This document shows positions 1 through 8,171 of a stretch of DNA of 64,000 nucleotides, piece by piece (positions within the stretch are counted from its first letter, which is position 1; every line of letters starts with the position of its first letter). The position numbers were made by a program, and so were the translations under genes. Where the stretch lies: NCBI RefSeq assembly GCF_002946835.1, contig NZ_CP026652.1:6014001-6078000 (forward strand), written 5' to 3'. The notes beneath the pieces were generated by a model. The model worked only from the letters and a program-made list of their open reading frames with translations. It had not been told where the DNA came from and searched no databases. This DNA is from Streptomyces dengpaensis (lineage in GTDB: Bacteria; Actinomycetota; Actinomycetes; Streptomycetales; Streptomycetaceae).

Positions 1-540
1 CTGCGAGGGGCCGACGACGACCGCGCCCGCGCCGTCGCCGAACAGGAAGGCCGTCGCGCGGTCTTCGAGGTCGGTGAGGTCGGACAGCCGCTCCACGCCG
101 ATGACAAGGACGTACTCGGCCGAACCCTCGACGACCATGCCCTTGGCCAGGGTCAGTCCGTAACCGAAGCCCGCGCAGCCGGCGGAGATGTCGAAGGCGG
201 CGGCCTTGTTCGTGCCCAGCTTGTCGGCGATCTCGGTGGCGACGGCCGGGGTCTGGCTGAAGTGCGAGACGGTGGAGACCACCACGGCACCGATCTGGTC
301 GGCGTTGATCCCGGCGTCGGCAATTGCCTTGCCGGACGCCTCGATCGACATCGCGGCGACGGTCTCGTCGTCGTTCGCCCAGTGCCGGGTCTGGATGCCC
401 GAGCGCGAGCGGATCCACTCGTCGGAAGAGTCGATCTTCTCCAGGATCACCTCGTTGGGCACCACCCGGACGGGGCGGTAGCCGCCGACGCCGAGAATGC
501 GTGCGTAGGGCGCGCCCTTGGGTGCCTTGATCTTCGACAT
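1..540 (-). CDS. fabH: 3-oxoacyl-ACP synthase III (KAS III), C-terminus off the window
   Basis: Condenses an acyl-CoA starter with malonyl-ACP, the first elongation step of type II fatty acid synthesis; cytoplasmic. The 180 visible codons read MSKIKAPKGAPYARILGVGG at the start. They continue through a typical KASIII N-terminal half, including the active-site cysteine in SAGCAGFGYGL. The ATG at 540 follows fabD by 13 bp, so the two are co-transcribed, as in the Streptomyces fabD-fabH-acpP-fabF operon. The rest of the gene (family length about 330-345 aa) and presumably acpP and fabF lie to the left of the window. Starter preference for branched acyl-CoAs is known for the family, not visible here. 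Confidence 0.95.
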   Translation of the reverse strand, partial: MSKIKAPKGAPYARILGVGGYRPVRVVPNEVILEKIDSSDEWIRSRSGIQTRHWANDDETVAAMSIEASGKAIADAGINADQIGAVVVSTVSHFSQTPAVATEIADKLGTNKAAAFDISAGCAGFGYGLTLAKGMVVEGSAEYVLVIGVERLSDLTDLEDRATAFLFGDGAGAVVVGPSQ

Positions 541-553
541 GCTCTGGGACTCC

Positions 554-1471
554 TTAGGACGCGCTGTGCTCGGCGATGAGCTCGCGAGCCGCGTCGAGGT
601 CGTCGGGGGTCTTCAGCGCCAGCGTCTGGACGCCGGGCAGCGCGCGCTTGGCCAGACCGGTCAGGGTGCCGCCGGGGCAGACCTCGACCAGCGCGGTCAC
701 GCCGAGTTCCTTGAACGTCTCCATGCACAGGTCCCAGCGGACCGGGTTGGCGACCTGGCCGACGAGACGCGCCAGGACGTCGGCGCCGGTCGTGACGACC
801 TGCCCGTCCTTGTTCGAGACGTACGTGACCGTCGGCTCCGCGGGCTGCAGGTCCGCGGCGGCCTCGGCCAGCGCGTCGACGGCGGGAGTCATGTGGTGGG
901 TGTGGAACGCGCCCGCGACCTTGAGGGCCACGACACGGCGTACGCCCTCGGGCTTGTCCGCCTCCAGGGCGGCCAGCTCCGCCAGCGTGCCGGCGGCCAC
1001 GATCTGGCCCGCGCCGTTCACGTTCGCCGGGGTCAGACCGAGCTTCTCCAGGTGCGGAACCGTCGTCTCGGGGTCCCCACCCAGCAACGCCGACATACCG
1101 GTCTGCGTGATCGCCGAGGCGTCGGCCATCGCCAGGCCCCGCTTGCGTACGAGCCGCAGTGCGGTGGCGTCGTCGAGCACTCCCGCGAACGCGGCGGCCG
1201 TGATCTCGCCGACGCTGTGGCCCGCGACGGCACCCGGGGTGAAGTCACCGAGTGCCGCGGCCGACAGCAGTCCCGCGGCGACGAGGAGCGGCTGAGCGAC
1301 AGCCGTGTCCCGGATCGCGTCCGCGTCGGCCTGCGTGCCGTAGTGGGTGAGGTCGAGCCCGATGGCGTCCGACCACACGGCGAGGCGGTCGGCGGCCCCG
1401 GGAAGTTCGAGCCAAGGAGTCAGGAAGCCGGGGGTCTGGGAACCCTGGCCGGGAGCGACGAGTACGAGCAC
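554..1471 (-). CDS. fabD: Malonyl-CoA:ACP transacylase
   Basis: Transfers malonyl from CoA to acyl carrier protein, supplying extender units for fatty acid and often polyketide synthesis. The protein opens with LVLVAPGQGSQTPGF and carries the catalytic serine in AGHSVGE, followed by the usual MCAT core ending near residue 305. I place the start at the GTG at 1471 because known Streptomyces FabD proteins begin at this Leu-Val-Leu-Val; a GTG six bases upstream (1477) is also possible, and an AGAGAG purine run precedes both. It is the first gene of the fab operon; fabH begins 13 bp after its stop. Confidence 0.95.
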   Translation of the reverse strand: MLVLVAPGQGSQTPGFLTPWLELPGAADRLAVWSDAIGLDLTHYGTQADADAIRDTAVAQPLLVAAGLLSAAALGDFTPGAVAGHSVGEITAAAFAGVLDDATALRLVRKRGLAMADASAITQTGMSALLGGDPETTVPHLEKLGLTPANVNGAGQIVAAGTLAELAALEADKPEGVRRVVALKVAGAFHTHHMTPAVDALAEAAADLQPAEPTVTYVSNKDGQVVTTGADVLARLVGQVANPVRWDLCMETFKELGVTALVEVCPGGTLTGLAKRALPGVQTLALKTPDDLDAARELIAEHSAS

Positions 1472-1477
1472 TCTCAC

Positions 1478-1560
1478 ACTCTCTCTTGTGGACGGCTACG
1501 GCCGCCCGTGAGGACAAGGACGAAGAACACGAAGGGGAATTGTAGGCCCCCGACAAAAGG
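1478..1560 (-). promoter_or_regulatory. fab operon promoter region, presumed FasR target
   Basis: This 83-bp gap between fasR (same strand) and fabD must hold the fab operon leader. FasR of S. coelicolor is known to activate the fabDHPF promoter from just upstream of fabD. I see no clean -10/-35 pair by eye, so this call rests on position and family knowledge. Confidence 0.4.
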
Positions 1561-2766
1561 CTAGGTTTGCGGATCTCTATCAGCCAGGCGCCCCAGGATC
1601 AGTGCGATCCGCAGGGTGAACGCGGAGCGTACATCCGAGGGCGACCAGCCGGTGACGTCCGTCACACGTCGAAGCCGGTAGCGCACGGTGTTGGGATGCA
1701 CGAACAGCATCCGGGCCGCGCCTTCGAGGCTGCTCGCCTGTTCCAGGTAGACGCTGAGTGTCTCGAGGAGGGCGGAGCCGGCCTCCTCCAGCGGTCTGTA
1801 GATCTCCTCCACCAACTGCTCGCGGGCGGACGGGTCTCCGGCGATCGCGCGCTCCGGCAGGAGATCGTCCGCGAGAACCGGCCGCGGGGCGTCCTGCCAG
1901 GCGAAACACGCCTTGAGCCCGGCCGCGGCGGCCTGCGCGGAGCGGGTCGCGGCGAGCAGATCGGACACGACCGGCCCGGCGACGACCGGCCCGGAGGCGT
2001 ACGGCCCGATCAGCGACTTGGCCACCTTCAGCGGATTGTCACTGCCGCCCGCGATGACGACGAGCCGGTCCCCTAGGACGCCGGTGAGGACTTGCAGCTT
2101 GGCGTGCCGCGCGGCCCGCCGGATCGCCTCGACCGTCAGCTCGCTGTCACCGTCGGGCGCCGTGCCCAGCACCACGCAGACGTGTTCGGGCGAATTCCAG
2201 CCGAGCGCGGCGGCCCGGCTGACGGCGCCTTCGTCCGCTTCGCCGCTGAGCACGGCATTGACCACGAGGGATTCGAGGCGGGCGTCCCAGGCACCGCGTG
2301 CCTCCGCCGCCTGCGCGTAGACCCGGGCGGTGGCGAAGGCGATCTCGCGGGCGTACACGAGCAGGGCCTCGCGCAGCACGGACTCGTCACCGGGAGCGGC
2401 GACCTCGTCGATCGCGCTCTCCATGACCTCGATCGTCGTCCGCACCATCTCGACGGTCTGGTGCAGGGTGATGGCCCTGGTCAGCTCGCGAGGAGCGGTC
2501 CCGAACACATCGGTGGAGATGGCCTGCGGGGCGTCGGGATGCCGGAACCACTCGGTGAAGGCCGCGATGCCCGCCTGGGCGACCAGCCCGATCCAGGAGC
2601 GGTTCTCCGGGGGCATGGCCCGGTACCACGGCAGCGTCTCGTCCATCCGCGCGATGGCCTGGGCGGCGAGAGTGCCGGAGGACTTCTCCAGCCGCTTGAG
2701 GGTCGCGGAGTGCGCGTGGACGTCGCGCGCTGGGCGCTCGGTGTTGCTGGATTCGGGTTCGGGCAC
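1561..2766 (-). CDS. fasR: PucR/CdaR-type transcriptional activator of fatty acid synthesis
   Basis: A 401-aa regulator with the typical C-terminal helix-turn-helix (HTH_30): SSLEGAARMLFVHPNTVRYR near residues 350-370. The preceding 340 residues are the GGDEF-related/CdaR-like sensory part. The N-terminal stretch with RMDETLPWYRAMPPENRSWI and the position directly upstream of fabD match FasR, which drives fab transcription in S. coelicolor. The start is a GTG at 2766. It is transcribed in the same direction as fabD, 83-89 bp ahead of it, but fabD probably also has its own promoter. The divergently transcribed pirin gene begins about 95 bp away. Confidence 0.9.
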   Translation of the reverse strand: MPEPESSNTERPARDVHAHSATLKRLEKSSGTLAAQAIARMDETLPWYRAMPPENRSWIGLVAQAGIAAFTEWFRHPDAPQAISTDVFGTAPRELTRAITLHQTVEMVRTTIEVMESAIDEVAAPGDESVLREALLVYAREIAFATARVYAQAAEARGAWDARLESLVVNAVLSGEADEGAVSRAAALGWNSPEHVCVVLGTAPDGDSELTVEAIRRAARHAKLQVLTGVLGDRLVVIAGGSDNPLKVAKSLIGPYASGPVVAGPVVSDLLAATRSAQAAAAGLKACFAWQDAPRPVLADDLLPERAIAGDPSAREQLVEEIYRPLEEAGSALLETLSVYLEQASSLEGAARMLFVHPNTVRYRLRRVTDVTGWSPSDVRSAFTLRIALILGRLADRDPQT

Positions 2767-2860
2767 GGGACAAGACTGCCTTATCAGGACGGAGGTGTGC
2801 GGCGCCGGGTCACATGTAAGCGCGGGAGGCCTTCGGACCAGGGCTACGGTGGTGGGTGTG

Positions 2861-3520
2861 ATGGACGTCCGCCGCGCCGACGAGCGCTACCACGGAGGGG
2901 ACCCGGCGGCCGGGATCTCCTCGCTCCACTCCTTTTCCTTCGGCCCGCATTACGACCCGGACAACCTCCGCTTCGGTGCGCTCATCGCCTGCAACGAGGA
3001 GCAGCTCGCCCCCGGCGCGGGCTTCGACGAGCACCCGCACAGCCACACCGAGATCATCACGTGGGTGGTGGAGGGCGAGCTGACCCACCGGGACTCGACG
3101 GGCCACGAGACGCTGGTCCGCCCCGGCGACGTCCAGCGCCTCAGCTCGGCGGGCGGCGTCCGCCACGTGGAACGCAACGACGGCGACGCCCCCCTGACCT
3201 TCGTCCAGATGTGGCTGGCCCCCCTGGAGCCGGGCGGCGACCCGGCGTACGAGATCGTCCACGGCATCGCGGACTCCACGCCGTACGCGGTCCCCGAGGC
3301 GGGCGCGATGCTCCACGTACGCCGTCTGATGGCAGGGGAGCGCACGGCGGTCCCTGACGCGCCCTTCGTGTACGTCCATGTCGTCCGCGGCGAAGTCAAG
3401 CTGAACGGCGAGGAGTTGGGCCCGGGGGACGCGGCCCGCATCACAGTGGCACAGGACTTGGAGGCACTGGCGGGCTCTCCGGCGGAGCTGCTGATGATGG
3501 TGAGCCCGTCCGGCGCTTGA
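2861..3520 (+). CDS. Pirin-family cupin protein
   Basis: A 219-aa two-cupin protein. The N-terminal cupin has the pirin metal site: DEHPHSHTEIITWVVEGEL holds the His-x-His-x(n)-Glu ligands. It continues with HRDSTGHE and GDVQRLSSAGGVRH. Pirins bind Fe(II); some act as quercetin dioxygenases and in Streptomyces one modulates central metabolism, but substrate cannot be read here. The ATG at 2861 (a GTG sits directly before it) starts at the conserved MDVRRADERYHGGD. The last residues (SPSGA then stop) lie in a sequence that resembles the head of the dispersed repeat directly downstream, suggesting that the repeat supplied the C-terminus. Confidence 0.85.
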   Translation: MDVRRADERYHGGDPAAGISSLHSFSFGPHYDPDNLRFGALIACNEEQLAPGAGFDEHPHSHTEIITWVVEGELTHRDSTGHETLVRPGDVQRLSSAGGVRHVERNDGDAPLTFVQMWLAPLEPGGDPAYEIVHGIADSTPYAVPEAGAMLHVRRLMAGERTAVPDAPFVYVHVVRGEVKLNGEELGPGDAARITVAQDLEALAGSPAELLMMVSPSGA

Positions 3521-3527
3521 GTATTTC

Positions 3528-3630
3528 AGCCCGTCCGGCGTCTGAGGACGAGCGCGTCAGCGCGATACCGGGGGGGCTGGGGGGCGGAGCCCCCCCAGGT
3601 ACGGGACGGGCAGGGGCGGAGGGGGCGAAA
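3528..3630. repeat. Dispersed Streptomyces intergenic repeat, copy A
   Basis: About 100 bp starting CAGCCCGTCCGGCGTCTGAG and containing a GC-rich hairpin (GGGGGGCGGAGCCCCCCC). It is closely matched by copy B at 5791-5892: same head, same hairpin core, same GGGACGGG..AGGGGCGGAGGGGGCGAA tail. Both copies lie just downstream of a gene end, where such hairpins may also terminate transcription. Confidence 0.75.
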
Positions 3631-3638
3631 ACCCGATC

Positions 3639-4460
3639 TCAGCCCCGCAGCTCGGCGAGCACCGCATCCGTGAACACCGGCCACGCCTCAACCGCCCACG
3701 CCCCGAACGCCCGGTTCGTGAGCGCGACGCACGCGGCCCCCGCCACCGGGTCGATCCACAGGAACGTACCGGACTGCCCGAAGTGCCCGAACGTACGCGG
3801 CGAGGACGAAGACCCCGTCCAGTGGGGGGACTTGGAGTCACGGATCTCGAAGCCGAGCCCCCAGTCGTTGGGGTTCTGGTGGCCGTATCCCGGCAGGACA
3901 CCCTTCGTGCCGGGGTACTGGACCGTCATCACCGCGGCGACCGTTCGCGGATCGAGAAGCCGCGGCGCCTGCACCTCGGCGGCGAACCGCACCAGGTCGT
4001 CCACCGTCGAGACACCGTCCTTGGCGGGCGAGCCGTCGAGTGTGGTCGACGCCATGCCCAGGGGCTCCAGCACGGCCTGCCGCGCGTACTCCCCGAACGG
4101 AATGTCCGTGGCCTTGGCGACGTGGTCCCCGAGCACCTCGAACCCGGCGTTGGAGTACAGCCGCCGCTCCCCGGGCGCGGACGTCACCCGGTGCTCGTCG
4201 AAGGCGAGCCCGGAGGTGTGCGCGAGGAGATGACGGACCGTCGAACCGGACGGACCCGCCGGCTCGTCGAGCTCGATCGCCCCCTCCTCGTACGCGACGA
4301 GCGCGGCGTACGCGGCGAGCGGCTTGGTCACCGAGGCGAGCGGGAAACGGTGCGTCACAGGCCCATGGGTCCCGAGCACGGTGCCGTCCGCGCGGACGAC
4401 GGCCGCCGCGGCCGTGGGAACGGGCCAGTTCTCGATCAACGCCAAGCTCTGCAAGGACAT
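3639..4460 (-). CDS. Serine hydrolase of the beta-lactamase / PBP4 family (class C type)
   Basis: A 273-aa protein with the three serine-hydrolase signatures: SxxK as SVTK (residues 43-46, after HRFPLA), YxN as YSN (in GERRLYSNAGFEV), and HxG as HFGQSG near residue 230. There is no signal peptide, so it is probably cytoplasmic, acting as an esterase or D-aminopeptidase-like enzyme rather than a true beta-lactamase. The family is slightly longer on average (300-400 aa), so this is a compact member. It lies 19 bp from the GNAT gene upstream on the same strand, suggesting a two-gene unit. Confidence 0.85.
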   Translation of the reverse strand: MSLQSLALIENWPVPTAAAAVVRADGTVLGTHGPVTHRFPLASVTKPLAAYAALVAYEEGAIELDEPAGPSGSTVRHLLAHTSGLAFDEHRVTSAPGERRLYSNAGFEVLGDHVAKATDIPFGEYARQAVLEPLGMASTTLDGSPAKDGVSTVDDLVRFAAEVQAPRLLDPRTVAAVMTVQYPGTKGVLPGYGHQNPNDWGLGFEIRDSKSPHWTGSSSSPRTFGHFGQSGTFLWIDPVAGAACVALTNRAFGAWAVEAWPVFTDAVLAELRG

Positions 4461-4479
4461 GTGTACGAGCGTAAGCGGG

Positions 4480-4950
4480 TCAGAGGTGCAGCCGCATCGA
4501 GGGGTCCGGCTTGCGCACGAACCCGAGGGAGGCGTACAGCGGCTCCGCCTCGGCGGACGCGTTCAGGTCGACTCGCGCGGCACCCCGCTCGCGGAACCAG
4601 TCGAGGAGCGTCTCCATGCACGCGCGGGCGTAACCGCGGCGCCGTACGTCCGGGTCGGTGGCGACGCTGAAGACGAAGCCCACCGTGCCGTGCGGATTGC
4701 CCGCGCCCCCGATCCGGTACTCGACGGTCCCGGCGACCAGCGCGGCGAGCGCGTCCGGCCGGTCGGGATGGTCGACGACGAAGGCCGCGAAGTCGCCGTC
4801 GGGATCGGCGAGCCTGCCGCGTATCGTCGGCAGCGACTCCGCGTGCCACTCGGTGGCGCCCTTTGCGCCGACGACGGCATCGAGCATCACCTGGCGCAGA
4901 CGCAGCACTTCCCCGGCGTCCGCGGGCACGGCACGGCGTACGAGACTCAT
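4480..4950 (-). CDS. GNAT-family N-acetyltransferase
   Basis: A 156-aa acetyltransferase. The acetyl-CoA pyrophosphate-binding motif A is visible as VATDPDVRRRGYARACMETL (about residues 92-111), followed by the family's closing segment with EAEPLYASLGFV. It transfers acetyl from acetyl-CoA to an unknown amine. The start is the ATG at 4950 giving MSLVRRAVPADAGEV. A very long open frame on this strand runs further upstream, but it crosses the merR gene in antisense and is not credible coding. Confidence 0.85.
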   Translation of the reverse strand: MSLVRRAVPADAGEVLRLRQVMLDAVVGAKGATEWHAESLPTIRGRLADPDGDFAAFVVDHPDRPDALAALVAGTVEYRIGGAGNPHGTVGFVFSVATDPDVRRRGYARACMETLLDWFRERGAARVDLNASAEAEPLYASLGFVRKPDPSMRLHL

Positions 4951-5032
4951 GATCCGCACCGTAGTCACCGGAGCCGGGCGGCGTCCTGGGAATTTCCCTT
5001 CCCCGGATCCGCCTGCTTTCGGATTCCGCTTG

Positions 5033-5050
5033 CTTGGAGTGCACTCCAAG
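5033..5050 (+). promoter_or_regulatory. MerR-type palindromic operator in the merR promoter
   Basis: A perfect 18-bp palindrome, CTTGGAGTGCACTCCAAG, lying 17 bp before the MerR start codon. It sits between a TTGCTT-like -35 and a TTTAGC-like -10, the arrangement MerR proteins use to untwist a long spacer. It most likely serves the downstream merR-aldo/keto reductase pair. Confidence 0.75.
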
Positions 5051-5067
5051 GTTTTAGCGTGGAGGTC

Positions 5068-5532
5068 ATGACGGTGATGGAGACCACAGACCCCGGGACC
5101 GACAGCTGTGCCGGCCCCCGGGAGGTACACCGGCGCCCGGACGGCGAGGACAAGTACACGATCAGCGAGGTCGTGGCCTTCACCGGCCTCTCCGCGCACA
5201 CCCTGCGCTGGTACGAGCGGATCGGGCTGATGCCGCACATCGACCGCTCGCACACCGGCCAGCGCCGCTACTGCAATCGCGACCTGGACTGGCTCGACCT
5301 CGTCGGCAAGCTCCGGCTCACCGGCATGCCGGTCGCCGACATGGTGCGGTACGCGGAACTGGTGCGCGAGGGCGATCACACCTACACCGAGCGCTTCGAC
5401 CTCCTGGAAGCGACCCGCCGGGACGTGAAGGCCCGGATCGCGGAGCTCCAGGACACCCTCGACGTGCTCGACCGGAAGATCAATTACTACGCGGACGCCG
5501 GGCACGCCCTGGCGCCGGAGAGGTCCCGATGA
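5068..5532 (+). CDS. MerR-family transcriptional regulator
   Basis: A 154-aa regulator. The winged helix (residues about 29-97) reads YTISEVVAFTGLSAHTLRWY ERIGLM, followed by RRYCNRDLDWL and a C-terminal coiled coil for dimerisation (ARIAELQDTLDVLDRKINYY). No cysteines suggesting metal binding are seen, so it is probably an organic-effector MerR. The ATG at 5068 has GGAGG seven bases upstream. Its stop overlaps the start of the aldo/keto reductase pseudogene (ATGA), so the two were an operon, and the 18-bp palindrome in its promoter is the expected autoregulatory site. Confidence 0.9.
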   Translation: MTVMETTDPGTDSCAGPREVHRRPDGEDKYTISEVVAFTGLSAHTLRWYERIGLMPHIDRSHTGQRRYCNRDLDWLDLVGKLRLTGMPVADMVRYAELVREGDHTYTERFDLLEATRRDVKARIAELQDTLDVLDRKINYYADAGHALAPERSR

Positions 5533-5775
5533 CGGACAGCACGATCGCGAAGGCGGAACTCGGCAACGGCGGTCCCGAGGTCGGCGTGCAGGGCCTCGGC
5601 TGCATGGGCATGAGCTGGACGTACGGCCCGACGAGGTCGTGATCGCGACGAAGTTCGGCCTCAGGGCCCCGGCGGACGCGCCGACCCAGCGGGTCATCCG
5701 CAAACACCGCCGTACATCCGCCAGGCCGCCGAGGGCAGCCTGCAGCGCCTGGGCGTCGACGTCATCGACCTCTGA
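5529..5775 (+). pseudogene. Aldo/keto reductase, internally deleted remnant
   Basis: Starts MTDSTIAKAELGNGGPEVGV and continues QGLGCMGMSWTYGP, the canonical start of an aldo/keto reductase. It then jumps straight to a segment like DEVVIATKFGL, normally about 40 residues later, and runs on to a mixed-frame stretch resembling IRQAAEGSLQRLGVDVIDL with a TGA at 5773. Only about 82 codons remain of a roughly 330-residue barrel; the NADPH-binding end is gone. It is the expected MerR target, co-transcribed through an ATGA overlap. It cannot be functional. Confidence 0.85.
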
Positions 5776-5790
5776 GCAGGGGCTAAGAAT

Positions 5791-5892
5791 CAGCCCGTCC
5801 GGCGTTTGAGGACGAGGCCGTTCCGGCCGATGCGGGGGTCTGGGGGCGGCAGCCCCCAGGTATACGGGACGGGTAGGGGCGGAGGGGGCGAA
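5791..5892. repeat. Dispersed Streptomyces intergenic repeat, copy B
   Basis: Second copy of the repeat at 3528-3630, starting CAGCCCGTCCGGCGTTTGAG and ending GGGGCGGAGGGGGCGAA. It lies 15 bp after the aldo/keto reductase remnant and ends close to the convergent DUF4429 gene. Confidence 0.75.
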
Positions 5893-5901
5893 TCCAGCCC
5901 C

Positions 5902-6756
5902 CTACAGCTCCGCCAGGAGTTCCGCCTTCTTCAGCGAGAACTCCTCATCCGTGACGAGCCCCGCCTCGTGCAACTCCCCGAGATGACGAATCCGCTCGGC
6001 GATATCGGCCGGATCCCGCCGCGCCGCGGCGGTCACGGCGGGCACGGCAGCCCCCGCGGAGCGCACCGCGGCCAGCACAGACGCGGCAAACGGCAGCGAC
6101 TCGTGCACGGGCCCATACCCGAGCCCGAAAACAACGGCTGCCGGATCCTGATCGACCTGCGCGGGCTGCGCAGTCGCGGCCTCCCGCCGCAGCAACCGCA
6201 GATGCCCCTCGAACACCTCGGGCGAACGCCACTCGACCCCACTCAGGTCGGCGACCGGAAAGATCTGATCCCCGGCCTTCCACTTCGCCGACGATGCTCC
6301 CGTCCAGAACCACCGAAAGGACACCGACGTCCCGTCGAAGGACGCCTTCCCGTCGTACGCCTTGAACTGGAGCGGCCCCTCGGGCGGGTTCACGAGGTAG
6401 CGCTCGGCAGGTTCGTCGTCCGAGGTGAGCTGCGAGCGCAGCTCGTCCGCGTAGTACTCGGCGAGCGTCTCGCGCTCGGCGGGCAGCACCAGGCGATAGG
6501 GGTCGCACCCTTCCTTGAGCTGTCCCGCGGCCGCCTCGATCAGCGGATCGGCGCCGCTCCGGGGCACGGCACGCAGGACGACCGTCCCGCGCCTCCCCGG
6601 CGTCAGCGTCACCCCCGCGATCGCCTCCAGGGGGATGCGGCGTTCGCCGAGCGCCTGGAACAGCTTCGGCGTACGGATCCCCCGTTCGAAGCGGATGAGC
6701 ACGGAGTCGGACTCGAACTCCCAGGCGGCATGAAATCCGGCCAGTACGTCACCCAT
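5902..6756 (-). CDS. DUF4429 protein with C-terminal SHOCT-like domain
   Basis: A 284-aa cytoplasmic protein of unknown function. It contains two tandem DUF4429 (PH-like) units: one from MGDVLAGFHAAWEFESD to about residue 110 and a second around FKAYDGKASFDGTSVSFRWF. The last 35 residues (IAERIRHLGELHEAGLVTDE EFSLKKAELL) form a SHOCT oligomerisation motif. I choose the ATG at 6756 because the family begins MGDVL; an in-frame ATG at 6777 would add seven residues. It lies about 66 bp after the next gene on the same strand. Confidence 0.8.
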   Translation of the reverse strand: MGDVLAGFHAAWEFESDSVLIRFERGIRTPKLFQALGERRIPLEAIAGVTLTPGRRGTVVLRAVPRSGADPLIEAAAGQLKEGCDPYRLVLPAERETLAEYYADELRSQLTSDDEPAERYLVNPPEGPLQFKAYDGKASFDGTSVSFRWFWTGASSAKWKAGDQIFPVADLSGVEWRSPEVFEGHLRLLRREAATAQPAQVDQDPAAVVFGLGYGPVHESLPFAASVLAAVRSAGAAVPAVTAAARRDPADIAERIRHLGELHEAGLVTDEEFSLKKAELLAEL

Positions 6757-6822
6757 GCGGGCCATCGTATGCGGCACGCAAGCCTCCGTCGCCTCTCTGT
6801 GAGGACCGCAGTTTCTCGCTCT

Positions 6823-8040
6823 CTACGCGCGTCCGGCCGACACGGTGCCGGACAAACCCGTCCGGCACGCGTCATCGTCGTGCGCGCAGCGGACCGCGCG
6901 GTACGAACCAATCCCGATCTCCGCGAAGTTGCGGAGACTCTCCGTGCCCGGCTCGAAATAGCCGGTGTGCCCCTTCGCGCCCTCGGCGGACAGAACCCGC
7001 GCCCCGAACGCCTTCGACACCGGGTCGGCGCCGTGTCCGAGGCTGCCGACCTCCAGATACGGCACGTTCCGGATCCAGTCGTCGGAGTCGCGCATCGCCC
7101 AGACCCGCGCCGAGGTGCGCAGGTTCGCCGCCTTCTCGGCCCGCATGCCGGGGCTGCCCGCGACCGCTATGTCCGAGACCCGGGACGGCAGTTGGCGGGC
7201 GGCGACTCCGCACAGCACGGAGCCGTAGCTGTGGCAGTACAGCGCCACCGACGCGCTCCCCGGCAGCGCCCGCACCAGCGCGTTCAGCCGGACCGCGCCG
7301 TCCTCCGCGCGGTTGGCGGTGGCCGCGTCCATGCCGAGCCCGCTGGGTGTCGTGTAGTCGGCCCACGCGATCACGGCCGTACGCGTGCCCGGATCCGCCG
7401 CGCGCTCCGCCTCGTACAGGGAATGGGCCATGCCGACGGGCGCCGAGTACTTGCGGGCGGTGCGCTGGAAGGTGAGCAGGTCGGTGTCGACGCCCGGCAC
7501 CACGATGGAGACCCGCTCCGCCTTGTCGAGGCTGCCGAAGACCTCGGCGATCCGGCCGGACCCCATGGGGTCGAAGGCGATGATCTTGCGGCCCTTGTCG
7601 AGCAGGTCCTCGTAGCGGTGCATACGGCGGCCCGCCTCGCGCTGGCCGAGGGGTGAGAGCCGGCTGTCGTGCATGCGTGTGCGCTCGACCTTGCGTTGCT
7701 CCTCCAGGGCGATGCGGTTCGCCTGGTAGCGCAGCGTCACAGGCGCGCCGTTCATATTGCCGACGGCGAGCGGATAGAGGTGGGCGAGCCGGGAGCGCTG
7801 GTGGGCGTCGAGCGCGGCGAAGAAGCGGGCCAGCCGGCCGGGTGCGGCGTCCGGGTCCGGAAGCCGGTGCCCGGCGAGGCGGCCGTGCTCCCACGCGGTG
7901 CGGGACTCCTGGAGCGGCGTCGCGGCCCGGTGGCTGTTGAGCGCGGTCCAGCCGCCTGTGGCCAGCATCACGAACACCACGGCCAGCGCGAGCAATGCGC
8001 GCCAGACGTTCAGTTGGGGGGAGGCATCGAAGGAAGTCAC
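6823..8040 (-). CDS. Membrane-anchored alpha/beta hydrolase (DUF1023)
   Basis: A 405-aa protein with an N-terminal membrane segment (ALLALAVVFVMLATGGWTAL, residues about 16-35) and an extracytoplasmic alpha/beta-hydrolase domain. The nucleophile elbow is YCHSYGS near residue 268, with candidate acid and histidine residues further on (RDSDDWI, GHTGYFEPG). This is the DUF1023 family, common in Streptomyces as secreted or membrane-bound hydrolases whose substrates are mostly unknown. The start is the ATG at 8040. No partner gene is apparent: a 131-bp gap separates it from the tetR gene. Confidence 0.8.
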   Translation of the reverse strand: MTSFDASPQLNVWRALLALAVVFVMLATGGWTALNSHRAATPLQESRTAWEHGRLAGHRLPDPDAAPGRLARFFAALDAHQRSRLAHLYPLAVGNMNGAPVTLRYQANRIALEEQRKVERTRMHDSRLSPLGQREAGRRMHRYEDLLDKGRKIIAFDPMGSGRIAEVFGSLDKAERVSIVVPGVDTDLLTFQRTARKYSAPVGMAHSLYEAERAADPGTRTAVIAWADYTTPSGLGMDAATANRAEDGAVRLNALVRALPGSASVALYCHSYGSVLCGVAARQLPSRVSDIAVAGSPGMRAEKAANLRTSARVWAMRDSDDWIRNVPYLEVGSLGHGADPVSKAFGARVLSAEGAKGHTGYFEPGTESLRNFAEIGIGSYRAVRCAHDDDACRTGLSGTVSAGRA

Positions 8041-8171
8041 TGAGAGGACACCCTAGGAGAAGCGAGGTGCCTCCCGTTAAACGAGTGAGCGGTATCACGT
8101 TTCTGGTGGGGTAATTGGGTCAAACCGGGTTCAGTTTGAGTTAAATGGTGACGCTCCGTGAGTTTCAACGA

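Noticed and set aside
4951..5703. Extension of the GNAT gene upstream as one 407-codon protein
   Set aside because: The extra part lies antisense to merR and lacks any domain; the family starts at the ATG at 4950.
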